From an uncultured Clostridia bacterium (GTDB lineage: Bacteria; Bacillota; Clostridia; Oscillospirales; Oscillospiraceae): a DNA stretch of 46,799 nucleotides. Of the stretch, positions 23,247 through 32,013 are shown piece by piece; within the stretch, counting starts at the first letter, position 1, and each line of letters starts with the position of its first letter. The stretch is taken from assembly GCA_945948535.1 (NCBI GenBank), contig CAMFBN010000017.1:1-46799 (forward strand), given 5' to 3'. The position numbers were made by a program, and so were the translations under genes. Below the pieces are notes generated by a model, which was given only the letters and a program-made list of their open reading frames with translations, made no database searches and was not told the DNA's origin.

Positions 23247-25082
23247 ATGTTTTCTCAGGACAAAATCCGCAATATCGCCATTATTGCCCACGTTGACCAT
23301 GGCAAGACCACTCTGGTGGACGAAATGCTGAAGCAGGGCGGTATCTACCGGGAAAATCAGGCCACGGTGGAGCGCGTCATGGACTCCGGCGATCTAGAGC
23401 GGGAGCGGGGCATCACCATTCTGGCGAAGAACACCTCCGTGCACTACAAGGACTATAAAATCAACATCGTGGACACCCCGGGCCACGCCGACTTCGGCGG
23501 CGAGGTGGAACGTATCCTGAAGATGGTCAACGGCGTCATTCTGCTGGTGGACGCCGCCGAGGGTCCCATGCCCCAGACCCGGTTCGTGCTCCAGAAGGCC
23601 CTGGAGCTGGGCCACAAGGTCATCGTGGCCGTGAACAAAATCGATAAGCCCGACGCCCGGATTCACGAGGTCATGGACGAGGTGCTGGAGCTGCTGCTGG
23701 ATCTGGACGCTACCGACGAACAGTTCAACAGCCCCACCGTGTTCTGCTCCGGCCGTCAGGGTACTGCCTCCTACAGCCCTGACGAGGCGGGTACCGATCT
23801 GACCCCCCTGTTTGAGACCATCGTGGGCTATATTCCCGCCCCCGGCGGCGACGACACCGCCCCGCTGCAACTGCTGGTGTCCTCCATTGATTACAATGAG
23901 TATGTGGGCCGTATCGCCGTGGGCCGCGTGGAGCGGGGCACCATCAAGGTCAATCAGGAAGTCACCATCTGCGACTACCATGACCCCGAAATCAGGCAGA
24001 AGGGCAAGGTGGTGGCCCTGTACGAGTTCGACGGTCTGGGCAAGAACCCCATTCCGGAAGCCCACGCCGGTGAGATTGTGGCTCTTTCCGGCATGGCGGA
24101 CATCACCATTGGCCGGACCCTGTGCGCCCCCGACTGCGTGGAAGCTCTGCCCTTTGTGAAGATCTCCGACCCCACCATCGAAATGACCTTTGCCGTCAAC
24201 GACTCCCCCTTCGCGGGCAAGGAGGGCAAATTCGTCACCTCCCGGAATCTGCGGGACCGGCTGGAAAAGGAGCTTCTCAAGGATGTGTCTCTGCACGTCA
24301 CCGAACAGGGCACCGACGCCTTCAACGTGGCAGGCCGGGGCGAAATGCACCTGTCCATTCTGATGGAGACCATGCGCCGGGAGGGCTACGAGTTCTCCGT
24401 GTCCACTCCCCGTGTACTGACCAAGGTCATTGACGGCAAGGTCTGCGAGCCCATCGAGCGGATGGTCGCCGACGTGCCCGAGGAGTGCATGGGCGCGGTG
24501 ATTGAGAAGATGGGCAAGCGGAAGGGCGACCTTTTGGGCATGACCCCCATGGGCAGCCGCTACCGTCTGGAATTTCTGGTTCCCTCCCGGGGCCTGTTCG
24601 GCTACCGGAACGAGTTCCTCACCGATACCCGGGGCGAGGGCATCATGTCCTCCGTCCTCGATTCCTACGCCCCCATGAAGGGCGAGATTGAGCGCCGTCA
24701 GGTGGGCTCCCTGGTGGCCTTTGAGACCGGCGAGGCCGTGACCTACGGTCTGGCTGCCGCTCAGGAGCGGGGCGCGCTGTTCATCGGCCCCGGCACGCCA
24801 GTCTACGCCGGTATGGTGGTGGGCATTTGCAGCCGCAACGAGGATATGACTGTCAACGTCTGCAAGCGCAAGCAGCTGACCAATATGCGCGCCGCCGGTT
24901 CCGACGAGGCTCTGCGGCTGACGCCTCCCCAGAACTACTCTCTGGAGCAGTATCTGGAATTCCTGGCAGACGACGAGCTGCTGGAATGCACCCCCAAGAG
25001 CCTGCGGGTCCGCAAGCGGGAGCTGGATCACAGTGCCCGTATGCGTAACCTCATGAAGAAGCGGGCGCAGGAGCAGGGTTAA
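23247..25082 (+). CDS. typA: Ribosome-associated GTPase TypA/BipA
   Basis: 611 residues, the usual family length; the ATG follows AAAAGGAGA. GTPase motifs are G1 AHVDHGKTT (residues 12-20), G2 around RERGITILAKNTS, G3 DTPGHADFGGEV, and G4 NKIDKPDAR. Translation-factor domains II, III and V follow, then the TypA-specific C-terminal domain with RSRGLFGYRNEFLTDTRGEG (here PSRGLFGYRNEF). It is an EF-G-like GTPase that helps ribosome assembly and stress adaptation. The capA-like gene starts 14 bases downstream, so they may share a transcript. Confidence 0.97.
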   Translation: MFSQDKIRNIAIIAHVDHGKTTLVDEMLKQGGIYRENQATVERVMDSGDLERERGITILAKNTSVHYKDYKINIVDTPGHADFGGEVERILKMVNGVILLVDAAEGPMPQTRFVLQKALELGHKVIVAVNKIDKPDARIHEVMDEVLELLLDLDATDEQFNSPTVFCSGRQGTASYSPDEAGTDLTPLFETIVGYIPAPGGDDTAPLQLLVSSIDYNEYVGRIAVGRVERGTIKVNQEVTICDYHDPEIRQKGKVVALYEFDGLGKNPIPEAHAGEIVALSGMADITIGRTLCAPDCVEALPFVKISDPTIEMTFAVNDSPFAGKEGKFVTSRNLRDRLEKELLKDVSLHVTEQGTDAFNVAGRGEMHLSILMETMRREGYEFSVSTPRVLTKVIDGKVCEPIERMVADVPEECMGAVIEKMGKRKGDLLGMTPMGSRYRLEFLVPSRGLFGYRNEFLTDTRGEGIMSSVLDSYAPMKGEIERRQVGSLVAFETGEAVTYGLAAAQERGALFIGPGTPVYAGMVVGICSRNEDMTVNVCKRKQLTNMRAAGSDEALRLTPPQNYSLEQYLEFLADDELLECTPKSLRVRKRELDHSARMRNLMKKRAQEQG

Positions 25083-25096
25083 GGAGAGATGCCCTT

Positions 25097-26197
25097 GTGC
25101 GTCCTGAAAAAACGATTCTTTTCGCCCTCGTCTGCGCATTTTGCCTGACGGGCTGCGGCCAGTCCGCGCCGGTGGAAACCACCGTCCAGACGGAAGCCGC
25201 CATACCGGTAATGGCGACGGAGCCGGTGGCGGAAACAACGGCGCCCACCGAAACGAAACCGCAGGAAGAGCGGTTCGTCCTGACCTTCGCCGGAGACTGC
25301 ACGCTGGGTGCGAACCCCAAAAACGCGTACGCCGACGTTGGTTTCCCCCGGGTGGTAGGCGAGGATTACGGGTATCCTCTGCAAAACGTCATTTCCTACT
25401 TTGAATCCGATGACGCGACCTTTGTGAATTTGGAGGGAACGCTGACCGACGTGGGAAACCCGGCGGACAAGACCTACACCTTCCGCGGCTCCCCTGCCTA
25501 CAGCCATATTCTCACGGACAATTCCGTAGAGGTTGTGACGCTGGCAAACAACCACAGCTTCGACTACGGGCAGGCCGGCTATGATTCCACCCGCGCTGTA
25601 CTGGAAGACGCGGGCATTCCCTATGCCCAGCGGGACAGCGGCACGCTGATCGCTCTGGACTGCGGCCTGACGGTCGGCATCTACGGCATGGTTTACTACC
25701 ATCTGGATGTCGCCGACATGAAAGCGGAAATTGCCTCCCTGCGGGAGCAGGGTGCGGAATTGGTGATTGTCGCGCCCCACTGGGGCGTGGAGGGCAGCTA
25801 CCGTCCTACCCAGCAGCAAATCGATATCGCCCACGCCGCCATTGACGCCGGAGCAGACATCGTGTGGGGCAGCCACCCCCATGTGCTTCAGCCCATTGAG
25901 GAATACGCGGGCGGCATGATCTACTATTCCATGGGCAACTTCTGCTTCGGTGGTAATACCAAACCCGAGGATTTTGACACCACCCTGCTTCAGCAGGAGG
26001 TCATCCGCACTCCGGAGGGGAAAATTTCTCTGGGAAGCCTGAAAATCATCCCCTGCAGCATCAGCTCCGAGCCGAACATCAACAACTATCAGCCTACCCC
26101 CATGGCGGTGGGTTCCGAGGATTACCGCCGGGTTCTGAGCAAGCTGGACGGATCCTTCCCCGGGCCCAATCTGAAAATCCGCAAAATTGGGAAATAA
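25097..26197 (+). CDS. CapA-family lipoprotein (metallophosphatase-like, poly-gamma-glutamate capsule type)
   Basis: 366 residues from a GTG start preceded by AAGGAGA right after the typA stop. The signal peptide has lipobox LTGC (Cys20), then a Thr/Glu-rich linker. The CapA (PGA_cap) metallophosphatase fold begins at about residue 55, with LTFAGDCTLG, FVNLEGTLTD, TLANNHSFDYG, VIVAPHWGVEGS and VWGSHPHVLQPIE supplying metal ligands (Asp, Asn, His). It should sit on the outer face of the membrane. Many such proteins are not capsule enzymes, and no other capsule gene is near, so the substrate is open. Confidence 0.88.
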   Translation: MRPEKTILFALVCAFCLTGCGQSAPVETTVQTEAAIPVMATEPVAETTAPTETKPQEERFVLTFAGDCTLGANPKNAYADVGFPRVVGEDYGYPLQNVISYFESDDATFVNLEGTLTDVGNPADKTYTFRGSPAYSHILTDNSVEVVTLANNHSFDYGQAGYDSTRAVLEDAGIPYAQRDSGTLIALDCGLTVGIYGMVYYHLDVADMKAEIASLREQGAELVIVAPHWGVEGSYRPTQQQIDIAHAAIDAGADIVWGSHPHVLQPIEEYAGGMIYYSMGNFCFGGNTKPEDFDTTLLQQEVIRTPEGKISLGSLKIIPCSISSEPNINNYQPTPMAVGSEDYRRVLSKLDGSFPGPNLKIRKIGK

Positions 26198-26200
26198 ATA

Positions 26201-26229
26201 TTGACCAAACCGCTTTTTTCGGTTATAAT
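26201..26229 (+). promoter_or_regulatory. Promoter of rpmH-rnpA-yidD-yidC-jag
   Basis: TTGACC, 17 bases, TATAAT, giving a leader of nearly 90 bases before rpmH. Confidence 0.8.
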
Positions 26230-26323
26230 GGTCTGGCGTGGCTATGAAGGTCATGTAATTTTGTGTTGCTGCGGTCAATTTTGACTGTTGAGCATATTGA
26301 ATTTGACAGGAGGTGTAAGTGTT

Positions 26324-26458
26324 ATGAAGCGTACCTACCAGCCCAGCCGCCGCCATCGTTCCAAGGTTCACGGTTTCCGTCAGAGAATGGCTACTTCCAA
26401 CGGCCGTAAGGTTCTGGCCCGCCGCCGTGCAAAGGGCCGCAAGGTTCTGTCCGCCTGA
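26324..26458 (+). CDS. rpmH: Ribosomal protein L34
   Basis: 44 residues, the standard length, beginning [18 protein letters not shown] and containing the conserved [22 protein letters not shown] tract split over its second half. ACAGGAGGTG precedes the ATG. This is a basic protein of the large ribosomal subunit. It opens the classical rpmH-rnpA-yidD-yidC-jag group. Confidence 0.99.
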   Translation: MKRTYQPSRRHRSKVHGFRQRMATSNGRKVLARRRAKGRKVLSA

Positions 26459-26523
26459 TGCGCCTGTCCGTGGGTCGATACGATAGAAACGGAATAGCGC
26501 CTACAGAGCGAAACGGGAGCTAC

Positions 26524-26560
26524 AGCGGGGTGAATGCAGCATTCGCCCCGCTCCCTTTTT
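26524..26560 (+). terminator. Terminator between rpmH and rnpA
   Basis: 13-bp stem AGCGGGGTGAATG / CATTCGCCCCGCT (one G-T pair) with loop CAG, then CCCTTTTT. It probably lets rpmH be transcribed far more than rnpA, with partial read-through. Confidence 0.85.
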
Positions 26561-26580
26561 AGTAATACAGGGATGATTTC

Positions 26581-26928
26581 ATGAAGTATTCGATCAGTCT
26601 GAAACTCAATCACATTTTTCGCCGCCTGTACCGCACCTCCGGCTTTGCGGACGCCTATCTGGTGCTCTACGCCCGGAAAAACCGCACTCCGGGAAACCGG
26701 GTGGGCATCACCGTCAGCAAAAAGCTGGGCAAGGCCCATGTGCGCAACCGCACCCGCCGCCGGCTGCGGGAGGTCTACCGGCTGAGTGAAGAGAAGTTCC
26801 GTCCCGGCTGGGACATTGTGGTGGTTGCCCGGAGCAAGGCGGTGGATGCCGAGTTTTCCCAGCTTGTGAAAAGCTATCTGACGCTGGCGAAAAAAGCGGG
26901 CATCCTCCGGGAGGATGAATTGTCATGA
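26581..26928 (+). CDS. rnpA: Ribonuclease P protein component
   Basis: 115 residues. The RNP signature is [23 protein letters not shown] (residues about 45-67), with the usual basic face, preceded by NRVGITV. It supports the catalytic RNA in trimming tRNA 5' ends. The ribosome site is weak (GGGATG). The stop overlaps the yidD start. Confidence 0.97.
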   Translation: MKYSISLKLNHIFRRLYRTSGFADAYLVLYARKNRTPGNRVGITVSKKLGKAHVRNRTRRRLREVYRLSEEKFRPGWDIVVVARSKAVDAEFSQLVKSYLTLAKKAGILREDELS

Positions 26929-27137
26929 AAGTCATTCTGTTGTCTCTCATTCGCTTTTATCAGCACAGTATTTCCCCGTTTTTTCCGGCACGGTGCCGGT
27001 TTCGGCCTACCTGCAGTGCCTACGCCATGGAAGCAATTGGCAAGTACGGGGTATGGAAGGGCGGTTTTCTCGCCCTGAAGCGTTTCCTGCGCTGCAATCC
27101 CTTCTACAAAGGGGATATCTACGACCCCGTTCCTTGA
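26925..27137 (+). CDS. yidD: Membrane protein insertion efficiency factor YidD
   Basis: 70 residues beginning [19 protein letters not shown], with the family signature [15 protein letters not shown] and [17 protein letters not shown]. Its ATG overlaps the rnpA stop codon by four bases (ATGA), implying coupled translation. It has an amphipathic N-terminal helix at the inner face of the membrane and helps YidC-dependent insertion. Confidence 0.97.
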   Translation: MKVILLSLIRFYQHSISPFFPARCRFRPTCSAYAMEAIGKYGVWKGGFLALKRFLRCNPFYKGDIYDPVP

Positions 27138-27174
27138 CCCCCCGTTTGCCCACATTCTCTAAGGAGGAAAGCCA

Positions 27175-28416
27175 ATGATTCTTGCATTCAAACTCAGCAA
27201 CATCATCACCGTTCCCTTTGGCTGGCTGCTGTCTCTTCTGTACCACGCAACCAACAACTATGGTGTCGCCCTGATTATCTTTGCTCTGGCGGTGCAGGCC
27301 ATTCTGACCCCCATCAACGCCAAGGCGAAAAAGGGCATGATGGGTATGTCCCGTCTGACCCCCAAGATTCAGGACATTCAGCGCCGCTACCCCAACGACC
27401 CCCAGAAGCAGAATGAGCTGACCCAGAAGCTGTATCAGGACGAAGGCGTGTCCATGACCGGCGGCTGCCTGTGGAGCTTCATTCCCATGCTGATTCTGAT
27501 TCCTCTGTACGCCGTTATCCGCCAGCCCATCACCTATATTCTGATGGAATCTCAGGAGACGGTCACCGAGATCATCCGCGTTTTGAAGGAAATTGCGCCA
27601 GAAATCTTCACCAAGAACAGCTACTACGATGAAATCTCTGCCGCCCAGGCCATCCCCATGTACGCCGAGCAGCTGAAGGCCGCCATTCCCGCCATCAAGG
27701 ACGTCACTCTGGCCGGCATCAACTTCAATTTCCTGGGCATCAACCTGGGTGCTGTGCCCCAGTTCAACATTTTCAGCTCCACCTGGGTCTGGAACTGGGC
27801 CCATATCGGCGCGTTCCTGATTCCCTGCCTGTCCGCCGGTTCTCAGGTGCTGCAGATGTGGATCAGCCAGAAGACCAACGACTCCGTCATCACCAACGAA
27901 AAGGGCATTCAGGACGCGGAAACCGCCAAGAATTCCCAGGCTGCCCAGACCAATCAGGTCATGATGTGGATGATGCCCCTGATGTCCCTGTGGATCGGCT
28001 TCACCCTGTCCGCGGGCCTGTCCCTGTACTGGTTCATCGGCGGTGTGTTCCGCATGATTACCGACCCCATCATGACCAACCACTACCGCAAGATCTACGA
28101 CGCCGAGGATGCCGTCCGGCTCCAGAAGGCGATGGAGGAGGAGCGGATTGAGGCTGAGAAGGAGCGCGTCCGTGCCGAGCGCCGGGCCGCCAACCCCGAC
28201 GGCATCACCGCCAACACCAGCAAGAAGAAGCTGCAGAAGCAGCAGAAGGAGCAGGAGCAGGCCGCCCGGGCTGCCGCCGCCAAGGAGTACGCCGCCCGGA
28301 AGGGCATCGCGGACGAGGAGGACGAGGAGGAATCCTGTATGTCCGGCATTCCCAGCCGTCCCTTCTGCAAAGGCCGCAACTACGATCCCAACCGCTACAG
28401 CGCAACGGAGGAATAA
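27175..28416 (+). CDS. yidC: Membrane protein insertase YidC/OxaI
   Basis: 413 residues after AAGGAGGA. It starts with a hydrophobic segment rather than a lipoprotein signal. The first Oxa1 helices include YNYGVALIIFALAVQAILTPINAKAKKG (here NNYGVALI...), the cytoplasmic hairpin is QDIQRRYPNDPQKQNE, and later helices include TNQVMMWMMPLMSLWIGFTLSAGLSLYWFIGG. A positively charged C-terminal tail with a long Glu/Arg/Lys coiled coil and Ala-rich stretch ends in a short Cys-containing motif. The periplasmic loop between helices 2 and 3 is longer than in Bacillus. It inserts membrane proteins alone or with SecYEG. Confidence 0.96.
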   Translation: MILAFKLSNIITVPFGWLLSLLYHATNNYGVALIIFALAVQAILTPINAKAKKGMMGMSRLTPKIQDIQRRYPNDPQKQNELTQKLYQDEGVSMTGGCLWSFIPMLILIPLYAVIRQPITYILMESQETVTEIIRVLKEIAPEIFTKNSYYDEISAAQAIPMYAEQLKAAIPAIKDVTLAGINFNFLGINLGAVPQFNIFSSTWVWNWAHIGAFLIPCLSAGSQVLQMWISQKTNDSVITNEKGIQDAETAKNSQAAQTNQVMMWMMPLMSLWIGFTLSAGLSLYWFIGGVFRMITDPIMTNHYRKIYDAEDAVRLQKAMEEERIEAEKERVRAERRAANPDGITANTSKKKLQKQQKEQEQAARAAAAKEYAARKGIADEEDEEESCMSGIPSRPFCKGRNYDPNRYSATEE

Positions 28417-28419
28417 GCT

Positions 28420-29328
28420 ATGGAAAAGACCATCGTATCCACCGGAAAAACCATCGACCTTGCCATTGAGGCCGCTCTGAACCAGCTGGGTCTGGACCGG
28501 GACAGCGTATCCGTCATGGTGCTGCAGCAGGCCAAGTCCGGCTTCCTGGGCTTCGGCGCTCAGCCCGCCAAGGTGCAGCTGACCTACGAGGTGCCTGACC
28601 CCGTGATTGAGAAGACTCCCGCGCAGCCCAAGAGCGCTCTGGGCAGCGCTTCCCGCTCCAAGCCCAAGGCTACCGCCATTCCCGGCGTGACCCCGGAGCC
28701 TGTCAAGCCGGAAGCCCCCAAGCCCGCCGCGCCCAAGGCAGAGGCCCCCAAGCCTCCCAAGCAGGACAAGCCCAAGGCCCCCCGTCCCGAGAAAAAGCCC
28801 GAAGCGCCCAAGGCGCCCAGAGAACCGAAGCCCGAAAAGAAAGCGGAGCCCAAGGTCTACGCCCCCGCCGAGACCGGCTCCACCGAGGAAAAGATCGAGC
28901 AGTTCATCAAGGGCCTTCTGGAGCACATGGGCTCTCAGGCGGTTCCCCACTGTGAAAAGGTGGAGACCAACACCTACAAGGTGGACCTTGTGGGCGACGA
29001 TCTGGGTTATCTGATCGGCCGCCGGGGCGACACTTTGGACGCCATCCAGCACCTGACCAACTACACCATCAATCGTGGCGTGGACGGTCACGTTCGGGTG
29101 AATGTGGACGCCGAGTGCTACCGGGAGAAACGGGAGGAGAGCCTGCGCCGCTACGCCCGCAAGAAAGCCCAGCAGGTGCTGAAGGCCCGCCGCCGCACCA
29201 CTCTGGAGCCCATGAATGCCTATGAGCGTCATGTGATCCACGCCGCCCTGCAGGACATGGACAACATCACTACCCACTCCACCGGTGTGGAGCCCAACCG
29301 CCGGGTCGTCATCGAGTACGTAAGATAA
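28420..29328 (+). CDS. jag: RNA-binding protein Jag/KhpB
   Basis: 302 residues, starting 3 bases after the yidC stop. A Jag_N domain (residues 1-50, VSTGKTIDLAIEAALNQLGL and GFLGFGAQPAKV) is followed by an unusually Pro/Ala/Lys-rich linker (about 60-150). Then come a KH domain with the GDDLGYLIGRRGDTLDAIQHLTNY signature split around the GRRG loop, and an R3H domain (YERHVIHAALQD). It binds many mRNAs and, in related bacteria, controls cell elongation together with KhpA. Confidence 0.95.
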   Translation: MEKTIVSTGKTIDLAIEAALNQLGLDRDSVSVMVLQQAKSGFLGFGAQPAKVQLTYEVPDPVIEKTPAQPKSALGSASRSKPKATAIPGVTPEPVKPEAPKPAAPKAEAPKPPKQDKPKAPRPEKKPEAPKAPREPKPEKKAEPKVYAPAETGSTEEKIEQFIKGLLEHMGSQAVPHCEKVETNTYKVDLVGDDLGYLIGRRGDTLDAIQHLTNYTINRGVDGHVRVNVDAECYREKREESLRRYARKKAQQVLKARRRTTLEPMNAYERHVIHAALQDMDNITTHSTGVEPNRRVVIEYVR

Positions 29329-29334
29329 GTCTTC

Positions 29335-29360
29335 AGCCCCCAGCCATATGGCTGGGGGCT
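29335..29360 (+). terminator. Hairpin after jag
   Basis: Perfect 11-bp stem AGCCCCCAGCC / GGCTGGGGGCT with loop ATAT, just after the jag stop. Few T residues follow, but no other terminator is seen before the next gene. Confidence 0.7.
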
Positions 29361-29580
29361 CCGTCATTGGCAGGGAAGCTCTAATTTAATAGCTTCCATG
29401 AACATCCAGCAGCTGATGGAAACCATCAACGCTCTGCTGGCACAGCAATAGCCCGGCAGGCAGCTGTTTCATTTTTGACATGAATTTTACAATCTCCGGC
29501 TTTCGGATTTTACATGGAACCTTTATGATGAAACCCGTAAAGGATGTAAGTCCCAAACATATATTAAGGAGATAATGAAA

Positions 29581-30477
29581 ATGAAACGTGTAATTTGTAC
29601 TGTTCTGTGCCTGATTCTGGCGCTGAGCCTGGCTGCCTGCGGTCAGAAGACTGAGCCGGCAGCAACAACCGCCGCCCCTGCCGCGGCTCCCGCCGCAACG
29701 GAAGCGCCTGCCGCGAGCGAAGCGCCCGTCGCTCCCTCGAAGCTGTCCGGCACCGTGTCCACCGACGGCTCCACCTCCATGGAGAAGGTCATCGGCGCTC
29801 TGGGTGAGGCCTTCATGGAAGCGGAGCCGGGTGTGACCTTCACCTATAACCCCACCGGTTCCGGTTCCGGCATTCAGGCCGTTCAGGAGGGCCGCTGTGA
29901 CATCGGCCTGAGCTCCCGTGCTCTGAAGGACGAGGAGAAGGCCGCCGGCCTGACCGAGACGATCCTGTGCTACGACGGCATCGCCATCATTGTGAACCCC
30001 GCCAACAAGGTTGAGAACCTGACCATTGCCCAGATCGCTGACATCTACACCGGCAAGATCACCAACTGGTCCGAGGTCGGCGGCGACGACAGCGAAATCG
30101 TCCTCATCGGCCGGGAAGCCGGTTCCGGCACCCGCAGCGGCTTTGAGGAAATCGTGGAGGTCAAGGATCTGTGCACGTACCGTCAGGAACTGAGCTCCAC
30201 CGGTGACGTGATCACCACCGTAGCCCAGAACCCCGGCGCCATCGGCTATGCCTCTTTGGCTTCCGTCAAGGATACCGTCAAGGCAGTGAATGTGGAGGGC
30301 GTAACCCCCAGCGAGGCCACCGTCAAGGACGGCACCTACGCCATTCAGCGTCCCTTCGTGCTGGCCACTAAGACCGATGCCAAGCTGAATGATGTGGCTC
30401 AGGCCTTCTTCGACTATGTAACCTCTCCCGACGCCAACGCGGTCATCACTGCTGCCGGTGTGGTTCCCGCCAACTAA
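29581..30477 (+). CDS. PstS-like phosphate-binding lipoprotein
   Basis: 298 residues from the second of two ATGs (29575, 29581); AAGGAG at 29566-29571 is 9 bases from the second but only 3 from the first. It has lipobox LAAC (Cys20), an Ala/Pro linker, then the phosphate-binding fold: LSGTVSTDGSTSMEKVIGALGEAF, NPTGSGSGIQAVQEG, DIGLSSRAL, REAGSGTRSGFEEI and SSTGDVITTVAQNPGAIGYASL. These Thr/Ser/Arg/Asp positions bind phosphate in PstS. No pstCAB or phoU is adjacent, so it is an orphan binding protein here; the ligand is inferred from the family. The 29361-29574 stretch upstream shows no convincing gene. Confidence 0.9.
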   Translation: MKRVICTVLCLILALSLAACGQKTEPAATTAAPAAAPAATEAPAASEAPVAPSKLSGTVSTDGSTSMEKVIGALGEAFMEAEPGVTFTYNPTGSGSGIQAVQEGRCDIGLSSRALKDEEKAAGLTETILCYDGIAIIVNPANKVENLTIAQIADIYTGKITNWSEVGGDDSEIVLIGREAGSGTRSGFEEIVEVKDLCTYRQELSSTGDVITTVAQNPGAIGYASLASVKDTVKAVNVEGVTPSEATVKDGTYAIQRPFVLATKTDAKLNDVAQAFFDYVTSPDANAVITAAGVVPAN

Positions 30478-30510
30478 GCAGTTAAAAACATAATTAGGCA
30501 GTCCAATTCC

Positions 30511-30558
30511 AAGGGCCTGTTGCAAAATGAAAGTTTTGCAGCAGGCCCTTCTTTTTTT
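30511..30558 (+). terminator. Terminator of the PstS-like gene
   Basis: 17-bp stem (left arm AAGGGCCTGTTGCAAAA, one T-G pair) with loop TGAAAG, then CTTTTTTT. It stands between convergent genes. Confidence 0.94.
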
Positions 30559-30577
30559 CCGTAGCGCTTTCTATCTT

Positions 30578-31501
30578 TTAATAAAAGGAATCCCGCTCCC
30601 CCTGGGCGTTCAGCACCTGCGTGGTGATCTGGATGAAATCCCGGACATACCGGGGAACAAACTCGTCCTTGCGGTAACAGGCGTAGAAATGGCGGTGGTT
30701 CTCGTAATCCTTCAGGGGAAAGAACGCGCCCCGACGCTGGCGGCAGTAATCGTCTATGTAAATACTGGGCAGAAGCATACATGCCCCCGCTTCCAGAGCC
30801 ACCCGGCGGCCTACCTCCAGCGCATCGGTTTCCAGAATCACGTTGGGCGTCATGCCGTACCGGCGGAAGAGCTTGTCCTGAGTAATGCGGGAGGAATGAC
30901 CCTTGGTCAGACACACAAAATTCTCCCGGCACACCGCTTCCAGCGGCAGGGCTGTGCCGCTGGGGTACTGCCTGGCAGCCGCTGTGTCCCGCCCGGCGAG
31001 AATGCCGATGGTCTCCTTTTCGATCAGCTCATAGGCAAGGCTGGGGCTGGTGGACTCCAGCGCCGCGAGAGCCAGGTCAATACTGCCCATGCGAAGCAGC
31101 TCCTCCAGATTGGCGGAGCCTTTTTCCGTCAGCTCCAACATGACGTTGGGGTACTGCTGCTGGAACACCGGCAGCACCAGCGGCATCACCTGCATGGCCC
31201 GGGTAACGCTGATGCCCAGCCGAAGCCGTCCGGCGTGCTCCTGCCGGATCTCCCGCAGCTGGCTTTCCAGCTCCGCATTGGCAGCCAGCATCCGCTCAGC
31301 GGCGTGGAGGTACTTTTCTCCCGCATAGGTCAGCCGCATGGGACTGGTGCTGCGGTCGAAGATGGGCAGGCCCGTCTCCTGCTCCAGCTGCCGGAGCATC
31401 TGGCTGAGGGAGGGCTGGCTCACGAACAGCTTTTTGGCGGCGGCGGTGATGCTGCCGCACTCGGCGATGGTTTTCACATACTGCGCCTGTTTTAGGTTCA
31501 T
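30578..31501 (-). CDS. LysR-family regulator, probable activator of the citrate genes
   Basis: 307 residues. The N-terminal winged helix reads MNLKQAQYVKTIAECGSITAAAKKLFVSQPSLSQMLRQLEQETGLPIFDR, as separate short segments all typical of LysR. The effector domain follows (RLRLGISVTRAMQVMPLVLP and DLALAALE). It is divergent from citD, 212 bases away, the standard arrangement for a LysR protein controlling the neighbouring operon; CitR-type control by citrate or a related acid is inferred. Confidence 0.9.
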   Translation of the reverse strand: MNLKQAQYVKTIAECGSITAAAKKLFVSQPSLSQMLRQLEQETGLPIFDRSTSPMRLTYAGEKYLHAAERMLAANAELESQLREIRQEHAGRLRLGISVTRAMQVMPLVLPVFQQQYPNVMLELTEKGSANLEELLRMGSIDLALAALESTSPSLAYELIEKETIGILAGRDTAAARQYPSGTALPLEAVCRENFVCLTKGHSSRITQDKLFRRYGMTPNVILETDALEVGRRVALEAGACMLLPSIYIDDYCRQRRGAFFPLKDYENHRHFYACYRKDEFVPRYVRDFIQITTQVLNAQGERDSFY

Positions 31502-31560
31502 AAATTCAGCCCCCGATTTTGTCAGTTTTCCACAAGAATTATCATATAGTCTTTATTTAC

Positions 31561-31588
31561 AGTATAATATTTTCCTTATGAAAGTCAA
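31561..31588 (-). promoter_or_regulatory. Promoter of the LysR gene
   Basis: Minus-strand TTGACT, 16 bases, TATACT. The rest of the very AT-rich 31502-31713 gap has no equally good rightward promoter, which fits an activator-dependent cit promoter. Confidence 0.65.
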
Positions 31589-31713
31589 GTGGAAGTCGTT
31601 TACTATAATTGAAATATTATAAATTAAATAAAATATAATATATTTGCATTATTACGCATCTTATAGTACACTGTCGACAGATTAAAAAAGAAAAAACAGA
31701 TGGAGGAAGTACA

Positions 31714-32013
31714 ATGGAAATTCTCAAATCCGCGGCAGCCGGAACTCTGGAATCCAGCGACTGCCTGGTCACCGTGGAGCCCGGCGAGGGCATCACGCTG
31801 GACCTGAGCAGCAGCGTCATGAACCAGTACGGCCGCCAGATCAAAGCAGCGGTTCTGGAAACCCTGGAGCGGCTGGAAGTTCAGAACGCAAACGTTACCG
31901 TCGTTGACAAGGGCGCGCTGGAATGCAGCCTGAAGGCTCGCGTGGAGTGCGCCGTTTTCAGAAGCTGCGGCGCGTCCAGCGCCAACATTCCCTGGGGAGG
32001 TGCGGTGAGATGA
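31714..32013 (+). CDS. citD: Citrate lyase acyl carrier protein (gamma subunit)
   Basis: 99 residues after TGGAGGAAG. It has the CitD opening EILKSAAAGTLESSDCLV with the Ser at residue 14 that carries the phosphoribosyl-dephospho-CoA prosthetic group, and SSVMNQYGRQI in the middle. The stop overlaps the citE start (ATGA). Confidence 0.95.
   Translation: MEILKSAAAGTLESSDCLVTVEPGEGITLDLSSSVMNQYGRQIKAAVLETLERLEVQNANVTVVDKGALECSLKARVECAVFRSCGASSANIPWGGAVR

Noticed and set aside
29398..29451. 17-residue ORF MNIQQLMETINALLAQQ before the PstS gene
   Set aside because: It has no ribosome site (a short GGAAGCT/AGCTTCC hairpin precedes it) and no recognised relative; it is probably a remnant or chance frame.
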